Shown: piece after piece, positions 1-7,008 of the stretch
Layout: each line of letters opens with the position of its first letter
Position numbering within the stretch: position 1 is the stretch's first letter
Assembly: GCA_964250775.1 (NCBI GenBank)
Contig: CAXUHK010000188.1
Location: 1 to 7,472 of the forward strand
Length of the DNA: 7,472 nucleotides
Source of the DNA: CAVRQM01 sp964250775
GTDB lineage: Bacteria; Pseudomonadota; Alphaproteobacteria; Acetobacterales; Acetobacteraceae
Direction: 5' to 3'
Notes under the pieces: model-generated
Seen by the model: the letters and a program-made list of their open reading frames with translations, nothing else
What the model was told of the DNA's origin: nothing
Databases searched by the model: none
Program-made: the position numbers and the translations under genes

Positions 1-79
1 CCGGCGCGGCATCGTGCGCACGCACCAAATCCCCTGCCCGTTCGGGGCCATGACGAGGGTGGGACGTGAGGATTTCACG
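1..79 (+). other. Edge of an upstream gene and start region of the livF-like gene
   Basis: This stretch precedes the chosen start of the ATPase gene. One forward frame ends with TGA at 67-69 and another with TGA at 51-53; the frame of the ATPase itself is open to the window edge. Either stop could end an upstream gene, most plausibly livG, but the 17-22 residues visible in each frame are too short and not distinctive enough to recognise. The TGA at 51-53 overlaps an ATG at 50 (ATGA), the same junction type seen at five places further down, while the TGA at 67-69 sits on the ribosome binding site of the GTG at 80. I see no promoter in it. Confidence 0.35.
68..72 (+). promoter_or_regulatory. 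Ribosome binding site favouring the GTG start at 80
   Basis: GAGGA lies seven bases before GTG 80. The alternative starts, ATG at 50 and GTG at 14, have no comparable purine-rich motif at the right distance. This is the main reason for choosing GTG 80 as the start of the ATPase gene. Confidence 0.5.
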
Positions 80-813
<734 letters not shown>

Positions 814-817
<4 letters not shown>

Positions 818-1692
818 TCTGGCTTGACCAGTTGATCCAGGGCGTGCTGCTGGGCGGGTACTACGCGCTGATCGCCTGCGGCCTGTCGTTCATGTACGGG
901 GTGATGCGGATCGTGAACCTGGCGCATGGCAGCCTCGCCGTGCTGGCGGCGTTCGCGCTGTCCGTGCTGGCCGACCGTTATGGCGTCCCGCCGTTCCTCG
1001 GCCTGCTGCTCGTGCTGCCGGCGATGGCGGCGGTCGGTTGGGGCCTGTATCGCGCCATCCTGGAGCGCGGCCAGCGCGGCGGCTTCCTGCTGCCGATCCT
1101 GAGCACGTTCGGGCTGTCCATCGTCATCGACAACCTGCTGTTCCAGGCGTTAGGCGCCGACACCCGCTCGCTGGCCCCGTATATCGGCTCGCTGTCGTAC
1201 GATTCCTGGACCATCAGCGACGACATCTCGATCGGCCAGCTCGCGGCGGGGACGTTCGCGGCGGCGGTGCTGCTGCTGGGCGGGCTGCAACTGCTGCTGA
1301 GCCGCACGGCACTTGGCCGCGCCATCCGCGCGGTGGCGGAGGACCCCGACACGGCGGGCCTGATCGGCATCGACGCGCGCCGGGTCGGCGCCACCGCCAC
1401 GGCCATCGCCATGGTCGCCACCGGCATCGCCGGCTGCGCGCTGGCGATGCGCGCCACCTTCGACCCGTATGCCGGCGGCGCGCAGTTGATCTTCGCGTTC
1501 GAGGCGGCGGTGATCGGCGGCGCCGGCTCGCTGTGGGGCACGTTGCTGGGCGGGGTGGTTCTGGGCGTCGCGCAGAGCCTCGGCGCGCAGGTGATCCCGC
1601 AAGGCTTCCTGATCGGCGGCCACGCGGTGTTCCTGGCGGTGCTGCTGGGCCGGCTGTACCGGGTGCCGCTGCCACGGTGGCGCGCGGCATGA
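814..1692 (+). CDS. livH: Branched-chain amino acid-type ABC transporter permease, LivH-like
   Basis: This is an inner-membrane permease of a HAAT-family ABC importer, 292 aa, the normal length for LivH. It is hydrophobic throughout, with about eight likely membrane segments. Family marks are the N-terminal GLSFMYGVMRIVNLAHG (residues 23-39), an EAA-like cytoplasmic loop beginning RTALGRAIRAVAEDP (from residue 164) that should contact the ATPases, and the late motif IGGAGSLWG (234-242). The ATG at 814 overlaps the livF stop (ATGA), so translation is probably coupled. The reading frame stays open far upstream, but that extension lies inside livF and has shadow-frame composition, so it was dropped. 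It should pair with the LivM-like protein encoded next to form the channel. Systems of this type in alphaproteobacteria include importers of aromatic acids and phenylpropanoids, which would fit this operon; the actual substrate is not visible here. Confidence 0.93.
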
Positions 1693-2690
1693 GTGCCGTC
1701 ATCGAACGCTGGACACCGGCCTCACGCGGGGCGATGGCGGCGGCCGGGCTGGCGCTGCTGGCGCTGGCCTGCGTGCCGCTGCTGCTCGGCGCCTACGCGG
1801 TCGAGCGGCTGACGACGCTGTTCGTCTACGTCATCCTCGCCGCGATGTGGAACGCCATGGCCGGCTATGGCGGCCTGGTCTCGGTCGGGCAGCAGGCGTT
1901 CTTCGGGCTGGGCGCCTACTTCGCCGTGCGGCTTGCCGATGCGGGCGTTGGCGCCTACCCCGCATTGCTGCTCGCGGCCGCGATTGTCGGCGCGATCGCG
2001 GTGCCGGTCTCGCTGTTCATGCTGCGGCTGCGCGCCGGCGAGTTCGCCGTCGGCATGTGGGTGCTGGCCGAACTGGCGCACCTGCTGGTCAACCTCGACG
2101 GGCTGGTGCAAGGCGAGACCGGGACGTCGCTGATCGCGCTCGACGCCTATGCGGCGACGACGCGCCACGCCGCGACCTACTGGTGCGCTCTGGCCGCGAT
2201 GGCGGCGCTGCTGGCCGCGTTGTTCGCGTTGCTGCGCAGCCGCGCGGGTGCCGCGATCCAGTCGATCCGCGACGACGAGGACGCCGCCGCCTCGCTCGGC
2301 GTGCGGGTGTTGGCGAGCAAGCGGCTGATCTTCGTGCTGGCGGCGTTCGGCGCGGCCCTGGCCGGCGCGCTGTGGCTGGCCACCGCGATCACCTTCCAGC
2401 CCAAGACCTATTTCAGCGTGCAGTGGACCGCGTACATGGTCTTCATGGCGCTGGTGGGCGGGCTCGGCACGTTCGAGGGGCCGATCCTGGGCGCGGTGCT
2501 GTTCTTCGCCATCGAGACCTGGTTCGGCGACGCCGGGGTCTGGTACTTGGTCGGCCTCGGCATGACCGCGCTGCTGTTCTCGCTGTTCCTGCCGCGCGGG
2601 CTGTGGGGCTGGCTCGAGGACCGCACCGGCCTGCGCCTGCTGTTCGTCGGCCACCGCGTGCGGCTGCCGGCGCCTGTTCCCGTTCCGTAG
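1689..2690 (+). CDS. livM: Branched-chain amino acid-type ABC transporter permease, LivM-like
   Basis: This is the second permease of the HAAT importer, 333 aa, typical for the shorter LivM proteins that lack the long N-terminal extension of enterobacterial LivM. After a hydrophobic segment at about residues 15-35 come the family motif GYGGLVSVGQQAFFGLGAY (59-77), an EAA-like loop SRAGAAIQSIRDDEDAAASLG (roughly 184-204), and GGLGTFEGPILGA (257-269). A charged, proline-rich cytoplasmic tail ends the protein (VGHRVRLPAPVPVP). The ATG at 1689 overlaps the livH stop by 4 bp. It is followed after only 10 bp by the dehydrogenase gene, which ties the transporter to the catabolic genes. With LivF and LivH it lacks only LivG and the periplasmic binding protein, neither of which is seen in the window. 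Confidence 0.92.
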   Translation: MSAVIERWTPASRGAMAAAGLALLALACVPLLLGAYAVERLTTLFVYVILAAMWNAMAGYGGLVSVGQQAFFGLGAYFAVRLADAGVGAYPALLLAAAIVGAIAVPVSLFMLRLRAGEFAVGMWVLAELAHLLVNLDGLVQGETGTSLIALDAYAATTRHAATYWCALAAMAALLAALFALLRSRAGAAIQSIRDDEDAAASLGVRVLASKRLIFVLAAFGAALAGALWLATAITFQPKTYFSVQWTAYMVFMALVGGLGTFEGPILGAVLFFAIETWFGDAGVWYLVGLGMTALLFSLFLPRGLWGWLEDRTGLRLLFVGHRVRLPAPVPVP

Positions 2691-2695
2691 GAGAG
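2689..2695 (+). promoter_or_regulatory. Strong ribosome binding site of the SDR gene
   Basis: AGGAGAG overlaps the TAG stop of livM and lies five bases before ATG 2701. It is among the best Shine-Dalgarno sequences in the window and marks the only junction with a gap of any size (10 bp), so the dehydrogenase can be translated independently of the transporter genes. Confidence 0.7.
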
Positions 2696-2700
2696 TTTCG

Positions 2701-3492
2701 ATGCTGTTCGGCAAGACGATCCTCATCACCGGCGTGGCATCGGGCATCGGCGCGCGCACCGCCGAACTGGCGGCGCAGTTGGGCGCCGACGTGATCGGCG
2801 TCGACATCCGGCCGCCGACGCGGCTGGTCGGCGAGTTCATCGAGGCCGACCTCGGCGCGCCCGAGGCCATCGCGGCGCTGGCGGCGCGGCTGCCGTCGCG
2901 CATGGACGCGCTGTGCAACGTCGCCGGCGTCGCCGGCAACCTCGGTATCTCCGCGACACTGGCGATCAACTTCTACGGCCTGCGGGCGCTGACCGAAGCA
3001 CTCGCCCCCCGGCTGCGCGAGGGTGCAGCCGTGGTCAACGTCGCCTCCATCGCGGGCTTCGGCTGGCGCGCCAACCTGGTTCGCGCGCGGGCCATGGTCG
3101 ACGTCTCGGGCTTCCCGGACGACGTGGCGGCGCTGGCGGCGGCGCACGGCGCCGGCGACGAGATCGGCTACCCGCTGTCCAAGGAGCTGCTGCTGCTGTG
3201 GACCTTCCGCGCCGCGCACGACCCGGCGTTCAAGCAACGCGGCATCCGCGTCAACGCGGTCAGCCCCGGCCCGGTCGAGACGCCGATCCTGACCCAGTTC
3301 CGCGCCGTGCTGGGCGACGCGCGCGTCGACAGCGACATTGGCCGCGTCGGCCGCGCCGGCACCGCCGGAGACGTGGCGCCCGCCATCGCGTTCCTGTGCT
3401 CGGACGGCGCCCGCTGGATCAACGGCGTCAACCTGCCGGTCGATGGCGGGCTGGAAGCGTCGGTCAATGCCGACGCGCTGGGCTTCGCATGA
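2701..3492 (+). CDS. NAD(P)-dependent short-chain dehydrogenase, coniferyl-alcohol dehydrogenase / 3-alpha-HSD-like
   Basis: This is a classical-fold SDR of 263 aa, a cytoplasmic oxidoreductase. The nucleotide-binding motif TGVASGIG is at residues 10-17, with Asp35 at the end of beta-2 (GVDIRPP), which points to NAD(H). NVAG is at 73-76, and the catalytic set is Asn90, Ser116, Tyr157 and Lys161 (YPLSK). About 40 residues separate Ser116 from Tyr157 instead of the usual 12-14; this insertion and the end pattern (CSDGARWINGVNLPVDGGL) are characters I associate with the Comamonas 3-alpha-hydroxysteroid dehydrogenase and Pseudomonas coniferyl-alcohol dehydrogenase (CalA) group. The gene lies between transporter and pca genes and overlaps pcaD by 4 bp (ATGA), so it probably acts on the imported compound or an early intermediate, for example an aryl or phenylpropanoid alcohol, or a ring dihydrodiol. 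SDR membership is certain, the subgroup likely, the substrate unknown. Confidence 0.88.
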   Translation: MLFGKTILITGVASGIGARTAELAAQLGADVIGVDIRPPTRLVGEFIEADLGAPEAIAALAARLPSRMDALCNVAGVAGNLGISATLAINFYGLRALTEALAPRLREGAAVVNVASIAGFGWRANLVRARAMVDVSGFPDDVAALAAAHGAGDEIGYPLSKELLLLWTFRAAHDPAFKQRGIRVNAVSPGPVETPILTQFRAVLGDARVDSDIGRVGRAGTAGDVAPAIAFLCSDGARWINGVNLPVDGGLEASVNADALGFA

Positions 3493-4280
3493 GTTTCTCG
3501 CGCCTCAATGGCGCGGTGCTGCACTGGGAAGCGGCCGGCTCATCCGACGCGCCGGTAGCGGTGTTCGCCAACTCGCTGGGCAGCGACCTGCGGATTTGGG
3601 ACGCTGTGGCGCGGATGCTGCCGCAGTATCGCGTCGTCCGTTACGACGAGCGCGGCCACGGCCTATCGGAGACGGCGCCCGGCCGGTTTGGGATCGGCGA
3701 TCACGCCGACGATCTGGCGGCGCTGCTGGACGCGACCGGGATCAACGCCTGCGCCCTGGTCGGCCTCAGCGTCGGTGGCATGATCGCGCAGGCGCTCGCC
3801 GCCCGTGACCCGGGCCGCGTCCGCGCGCTGGTGCTCTGCGACACGGCGGCGCGGATCGGCACGCGAGAGAGCTGGGCCACGCGCATCGCGGCGGTCGAGC
3901 GCGACGGCTTGGCCGGCATCGCCGATACGGTCGTCGACGGCTGGTTCACCCACGGGTTCCGCGAGCGGCGTCCCGACGACTGGACCGGCTGGCGCACCAT
4001 GCTGCTGCGCACGCCCGCGGACGGCTACATCGCCACCTGCGCCGCCCTCCGTGACGCCGACCTCTCGGCCGCAGCCGCCACGATCCGCGCGCCGACGCTT
4101 TGCCTGGCGGGCGACCAGGATCGGTCGACGCCGCCCGACTTGGTGCGGCAAACGGCAGCGCTGATCCCGGACGCCCGTTTCGAGGTGGTCGAGGGCGCCG
4201 GGCACCTACCCTGCCTCGAACAGCCGGCGAAGTTGGCTATGCTGATCCGACGCCATCTGACGGAGGCCGCTTATGGCTGA
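3489..4280 (+). CDS. pcaD: 3-oxoadipate enol-lactonase (alpha/beta hydrolase)
   Basis: PcaD hydrolyses 3-oxoadipate enol-lactone to 3-oxoadipate, the last step before the lower beta-ketoadipate pathway. The protein is 263 aa, the usual length for a stand-alone PcaD. It shows the alpha/beta-hydrolase order: NSLGSDLRIWD oxyanion-side segment (28-38), YDERGHGLS (52-60), nucleophile elbow GLSVGG with Ser94, the acid in GDQDRSTPP (Asp211), and His239 in GAGHLPCLEQP. All three catalytic residues are present. ATG 3489 is chosen because it overlaps the SDR stop (ATGA) and gives the normal N-terminus; the longer open frame upstream runs through the SDR gene and is a shadow. It overlaps pcaC by 8 bp. 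The following pcaC, pcaH, pcaG and pcaB make the PcaD call much safer than for a lone hydrolase. No fusion with PcaC (PcaL type) is seen. Confidence 0.93.
   Translation: MSFSRLNGAVLHWEAAGSSDAPVAVFANSLGSDLRIWDAVARMLPQYRVVRYDERGHGLSETAPGRFGIGDHADDLAALLDATGINACALVGLSVGGMIAQALAARDPGRVRALVLCDTAARIGTRESWATRIAAVERDGLAGIADTVVDGWFTHGFRERRPDDWTGWRTMLLRTPADGYIATCAALRDADLSAAAATIRAPTLCLAGDQDRSTPPDLVRQTAALIPDARFEVVEGAGHLPCLEQPAKLAMLIRRHLTEAAYG
4262..4266 (+). promoter_or_regulatory. Ribosome binding site of pcaC inside pcaD
   Basis: GGAGG lies six bases before ATG 4273, within the last codons of pcaD. It fixes the pcaC start and explains the 8-bp overlap, which is longer than the ATGA junctions elsewhere in the operon. 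Confidence 0.7.
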
Positions 4281-4650
4281 CCCGAGCGACGCCTACCAGA
4301 CCGGCATGGCGACCCGCCGCCGCGTGCTGGGCGACGCGCATGTGGACCGCGCCACCGAGGCCGCGACCGATCTCGACGCCGCGTTCCAGCGCTTCGTCAC
4401 CGAGGGCGCCTGGGGGTCGGTGTGGTCGGCGCCGGAGCTGACGCCGCGCGAGCGCTCGATCGTGACGCTGGCGCTGCTGGCGGCCCTCGGCCACGAGGAG
4501 GAACTGGCGATGCACCTGCGCGCCACCCGCAACACCGGGGCCACGCTGTCCGACATCCGAGCCGCGTTCATGCATGTCGCGGTCTATGCCGGCGTTCCGG
4601 CGGCCAACAGCGCGTTCCGCGTCGCCAAGTCGGTCCTGGGGAAAGAGTGA
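4273..4650 (+). CDS. pcaC: 4-carboxymuconolactone decarboxylase
   Basis: PcaC decarboxylates 4-carboxymuconolactone to 3-oxoadipate enol-lactone, the substrate of PcaD. The protein is 125 aa, typical of the small single-domain CMD family. Family landmarks are the N-terminal RRRVLGDAHVDRA (15-27), the helix LTPRERSIVTLALLAALG (56-73), HLRATRNTGAT (81-91) and HVAVYAGVPAAN (101-112), including His81 and His101. In the linker between the last two motifs the protein reads LSDIRAAF, with no Glu where many CMD proteins have one; I do not know whether this matters. A good ribosome binding site precedes ATG 4273. The stop TGA (4648-4650) shares its last base with the pcaH ATG. Identification is supported by both sequence and neighbours. 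Confidence 0.95.
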   Translation: MADPSDAYQTGMATRRRVLGDAHVDRATEAATDLDAAFQRFVTEGAWGSVWSAPELTPRERSIVTLALLAALGHEEELAMHLRATRNTGATLSDIRAAFMHVAVYAGVPAANSAFRVAKSVLGKE

Positions 4651-5369
4651 TGCGCCACGACGGGCCGTTCACCCCGCGCGACCGCGCCCGGCACCCGCCG
4701 GCGCTGACGCCCGGCTACAAGAGTTCGGTGCTGCGCTCGCCGCGCCACGCGCCGCTTTCGCTGGAGGCCACGCCGTCGGAGAGCGGCGGGCCGGTGTTCG
4801 GGCACGACATCATCGGCCCGCTCGACCACGACCTGCTGCGCAACCACGCCCGCACCGGCGAGGCGATCGGTCAACGCATCGTCGTCTTCGGCCGTGTCGT
4901 GGACGAGAACGACCGCGCCGTGGGTGGCTCCCTAGTCGAGTGCTGGCAGGCCAACGCCGGCGGCCGCTACCGCCACGCGCGCGAGGGCTACCAAGCCGCG
5001 CTCGACCCCAATTTCGGCGGCTGCGGCCGCTGCGTCACCGACGCCGACGGCTGGTACGCGTTCCGCACCGTGAGACCCGGCGCCTACCCGTGGCCCAACG
5101 GCGTCAACGACTGGCGGCCGGCGCACATCCACTTCTCGCTGTTCGGCCACGCTTTCGCGCAACGGCTGGTGACGCAGATGTATTTCGAGGGCGACCCGAT
5201 GATCTGGCAATGCCCGATCGTGGCCACCGTGCCGGACCGTGCCGCGGTCGAGGCGCTGATCGCGACGCTGGACCGCCGAAACACGCTGCCGATGGACGCG
5301 CTGGCGTATCGCTGGGACGTCGTGCTGCGCGGCCGCCGTGCCACGTTCTTCGAGGGTGCGGGCGCATGA
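4650..5369 (+). CDS. pcaH: Protocatechuate 3,4-dioxygenase, beta subunit (iron-binding)
   Basis: PcaH is the catalytic subunit of the intradiol dioxygenase that cleaves protocatechuate with O2 to 3-carboxy-cis,cis-muconate. The protein is 239 aa, normal for PcaH. The non-haem Fe(III) ligands are visible: Tyr107 (GGRYRH), Tyr146 (PGAYPWPNG), and His159 and His161 in the segment NDWRPAHIHFSLFG, with Arg156 just before. Each lies one position before its counterpart in the Pseudomonas beta subunit (108, 147, 160, 162 and 157, from memory). The N-terminal part (YKSSVLRSP, then LEATPSESGGPVFG) is the dioxygenase N-terminal region. ATG 4650 overlaps the pcaC stop by one base (TGATG), and GGGGAAAGAG just upstream can serve as ribosome binding site. 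The 3' end overlaps pcaG by 4 bp, which suits equal synthesis of both subunits. Nothing looks damaged. Confidence 0.97.
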   Translation: MRHDGPFTPRDRARHPPALTPGYKSSVLRSPRHAPLSLEATPSESGGPVFGHDIIGPLDHDLLRNHARTGEAIGQRIVVFGRVVDENDRAVGGSLVECWQANAGGRYRHAREGYQAALDPNFGGCGRCVTDADGWYAFRTVRPGAYPWPNGVNDWRPAHIHFSLFGHAFAQRLVTQMYFEGDPMIWQCPIVATVPDRAAVEALIATLDRRNTLPMDALAYRWDVVLRGRRATFFEGAGA

Positions 5370-5953
5370 CCGTGCGACGCGAGACGCCGTCGCAGACCGC
5401 CGGCCCGTACGTCCATATCGGCAGCAACCCGAACTGGGTCGAGATCACCGGGATCTGGGACCGCGACCTCGGGCTGGCCATGGCGACGCCGCAGACGCCG
5501 GGCGAGCGCATCCTGCTCACCGGCGCGGTGTTCGACGGGGCTGGCGCGCCGCTCACCGACGCGCTGGTGGAAATCTGGCAGGCCGACGCCGAAGGCCGGC
5601 ACGGGCGCGACCCGGCGTTCCCCGGCTGGGGCCGGCAGCCGACCGACATGGCGAGCGGGCTGTTCCGCTTCGAGACCATCAAGCCGGGGCCGGTGGCATT
5701 GGCCGACGGCCGGCTGATGGCGCCGCACGTCTCGGTCTGGATCGTGGCGCGCGGGATCAACCTCGGCCTGCACACGCGGCTGTACTTCGCCGACGACGCG
5801 GCCCAACACGCCCAGGACCCGGTGCTGGCGCGCGTCCCGGAGCACCGGCGCCACACCCTGCTGGCGCAGCTTGAGCGGGGCGACGTGTTGCCGACCTACC
5901 GGTTCGACGTCCACCTGCAAGGGCCGGACGAGACCGTGTTCCTCGACATCTGA
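5366..5953 (+). CDS. pcaG: Protocatechuate 3,4-dioxygenase, alpha subunit
   Basis: PcaG is the structural partner of PcaH; the enzyme is an (alpha-beta-Fe) oligomer with the active site at the subunit interface. The protein is 195 aa, the usual alpha size. The N-terminus TPSQTAGPYVHIG (7-19) is the classic segment that lines the PcaH active site, and ARGINLGLHTRLYF (128-141) supplies the conserved arginine region near the substrate carboxylate. As expected for alpha, the iron ligands are absent (GRHGRD where beta has GGRYRH, and HVSVWI where beta has HIHFSL). ATG 5366 overlaps the pcaH stop (ATGA). The gene ends two bases before the pcaB GTG start. Confidence 0.96.
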   Translation: MTVRRETPSQTAGPYVHIGSNPNWVEITGIWDRDLGLAMATPQTPGERILLTGAVFDGAGAPLTDALVEIWQADAEGRHGRDPAFPGWGRQPTDMASGLFRFETIKPGPVALADGRLMAPHVSVWIVARGINLGLHTRLYFADDAAQHAQDPVLARVPEHRRHTLLAQLERGDVLPTYRFDVHLQGPDETVFLDI

Positions 5954-5955
5954 CC

Positions 5956-7008
5956 GTGACCCGTTCGCGCCTGCTCGATGCCCTGATCGGCGACGCCGTG
6001 ATGGCGGGCTGGTTCACCGACGCCGCCGACCTCGCCGCGATGCTGGCGTTCGAGGCGGCGCTGGCGGCGACCCAGGCGGAACGCGGCCTGGCGCCGGCCG
6101 CCGCCGCCACCGCGATCGAGGCCGCGCGCGCGCGGTTCGCGCCGGATTGGGGCCGGCTCCACGACGGCATGGCTCGCGATGGCGTCACCGGGCCGGCGTT
6201 CGTCGCCAGCCTGCGCGAGACCGTGGACGAGCCGCACCGCATGTGGCTGCACCATCGCGCAACCAGCCAGGACGTGACCGACACCAGCCTGGCACTGCGG
6301 CTGAAGCCGGCGACCGCAGAGCTCGACGCGCGGTTGGCGGCGGTGATCGCCGTGCTGCGCGGCATCGGTGACACGCAGGGCGGCGTGGCGCTGATGGGGC
6401 GCACGCGGATGCGCCGCGCGCTGCCGATCACCGTGGCCGACAAGCTCGACGCCTGGACCCACCCGCTGCTGCGGCACCGGCAACGCCTGGCCGAGCTGTC
6501 TCCGCGCCTGCTGGTGGTCCAGCTCGGCGGCCCGGTCGGCGTCCGCGACGCGCGCGACGACGCGGTGGCCGCCGGCGTCGCGGCGCGTCTCGGGCTGGGG
6601 TATGCGCCGTGCTGGCACAACGCGCGCGACACGGTCGTCGAGCTCGGTCACTGGCTGGCGTTGCTGTGCGGCTCGCTGGGCAAGGTCGGGCAGGACGTGG
6701 CGCTGCTGGCGCAGGACGAGGTCGGCGCGGTGCGCCTGGCCGGCGGCGGCGGATCGTCGGCGATGCCGCACAAATCCAACCCGGTCGGCGCCGAGGTGTT
6801 GGTGGCGCTGGCCCGCTTCGCCGCCGCACAGGCCGGGGCACTCGGCCAGGCGCTGGTGGCCGAGGGCGAACGCTCCGGCGCCGCCTGGACGCTGGAGTGG
6901 ATGCTGCTGCCGCCGCTGGCCGTGGCCGCCGCGGCGTCGTTGCGACACGCGCAGGCCATGCTTCCTGCCCTGACGTTCGTGCCCGAAACCGTATCGGTGA
7001 GCCCATGA
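5956..7008 (+). CDS. pcaB: 3-carboxy-cis,cis-muconate cycloisomerase
   Basis: PcaB converts 3-carboxy-cis,cis-muconate to 4-carboxymuconolactone and belongs to the fumarase/aspartase superfamily. The protein is 350 aa, the shorter form I associate with alphaproteobacteria; Pseudomonas PcaB is about 100 residues longer at the C-terminus. Superfamily regions seen are HHRATSQDVTDTSL (99-112) and the signature loop GSSAMPHKSNPVG (266-278), which holds the catalytic serine area. In the first region Arg101 stands where PcaB proteins normally have Gly (HxGATSQD). The start is GTG 5956, two bases after the pcaG stop; the reading VTRSRLLDALIGD fits the family N-terminus (typically a short lead into LLDPLFG/LIGD). 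There is no strong ribosome binding site, so coupling with pcaG is likely. The stop overlaps the next ATG by 4 bp. Confidence 0.95.
   Translation: MTRSRLLDALIGDAVMAGWFTDAADLAAMLAFEAALAATQAERGLAPAAAATAIEAARARFAPDWGRLHDGMARDGVTGPAFVASLRETVDEPHRMWLHHRATSQDVTDTSLALRLKPATAELDARLAAVIAVLRGIGDTQGGVALMGRTRMRRALPITVADKLDAWTHPLLRHRQRLAELSPRLLVVQLGGPVGVRDARDDAVAAGVAARLGLGYAPCWHNARDTVVELGHWLALLCGSLGKVGQDVALLAQDEVGAVRLAGGGGSSAMPHKSNPVGAEVLVALARFAAAQAGALGQALVAEGERSGAAWTLEWMLLPPLAVAAAASLRHAQAMLPALTFVPETVSVSP

Noticed and set aside
2691..2700. Internal promoter or terminator between transporter and catabolic genes
   Set aside because: Ten bases are too few for a promoter or a hairpin with U-tract; the gap is accounted for by a Shine-Dalgarno sequence.
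1722..2969. Long minus-strand open frame (415 codons) opposite livM and the SDR gene
   Set aside because: It lies antisense to two well-supported genes, has Arg/Gln/Ala-rich low-complexity composition typical of shadow frames in GC-rich DNA, and shows no recognisable motif.
2913..3488. Upstream extension of pcaD, suggestive of a fusion
   Set aside because: It is the Arg-rich alternate frame of the SDR gene; PcaD family sequence begins at 3489. The same reasoning removes the upstream extensions of livM, pcaH and pcaG.
5896..6948. Minus-strand open frame of 350 codons opposite pcaB
   Set aside because: The equal length to PcaB is a coincidence; the composition is shadow-like and pcaB on the other strand has clear catalytic motifs.
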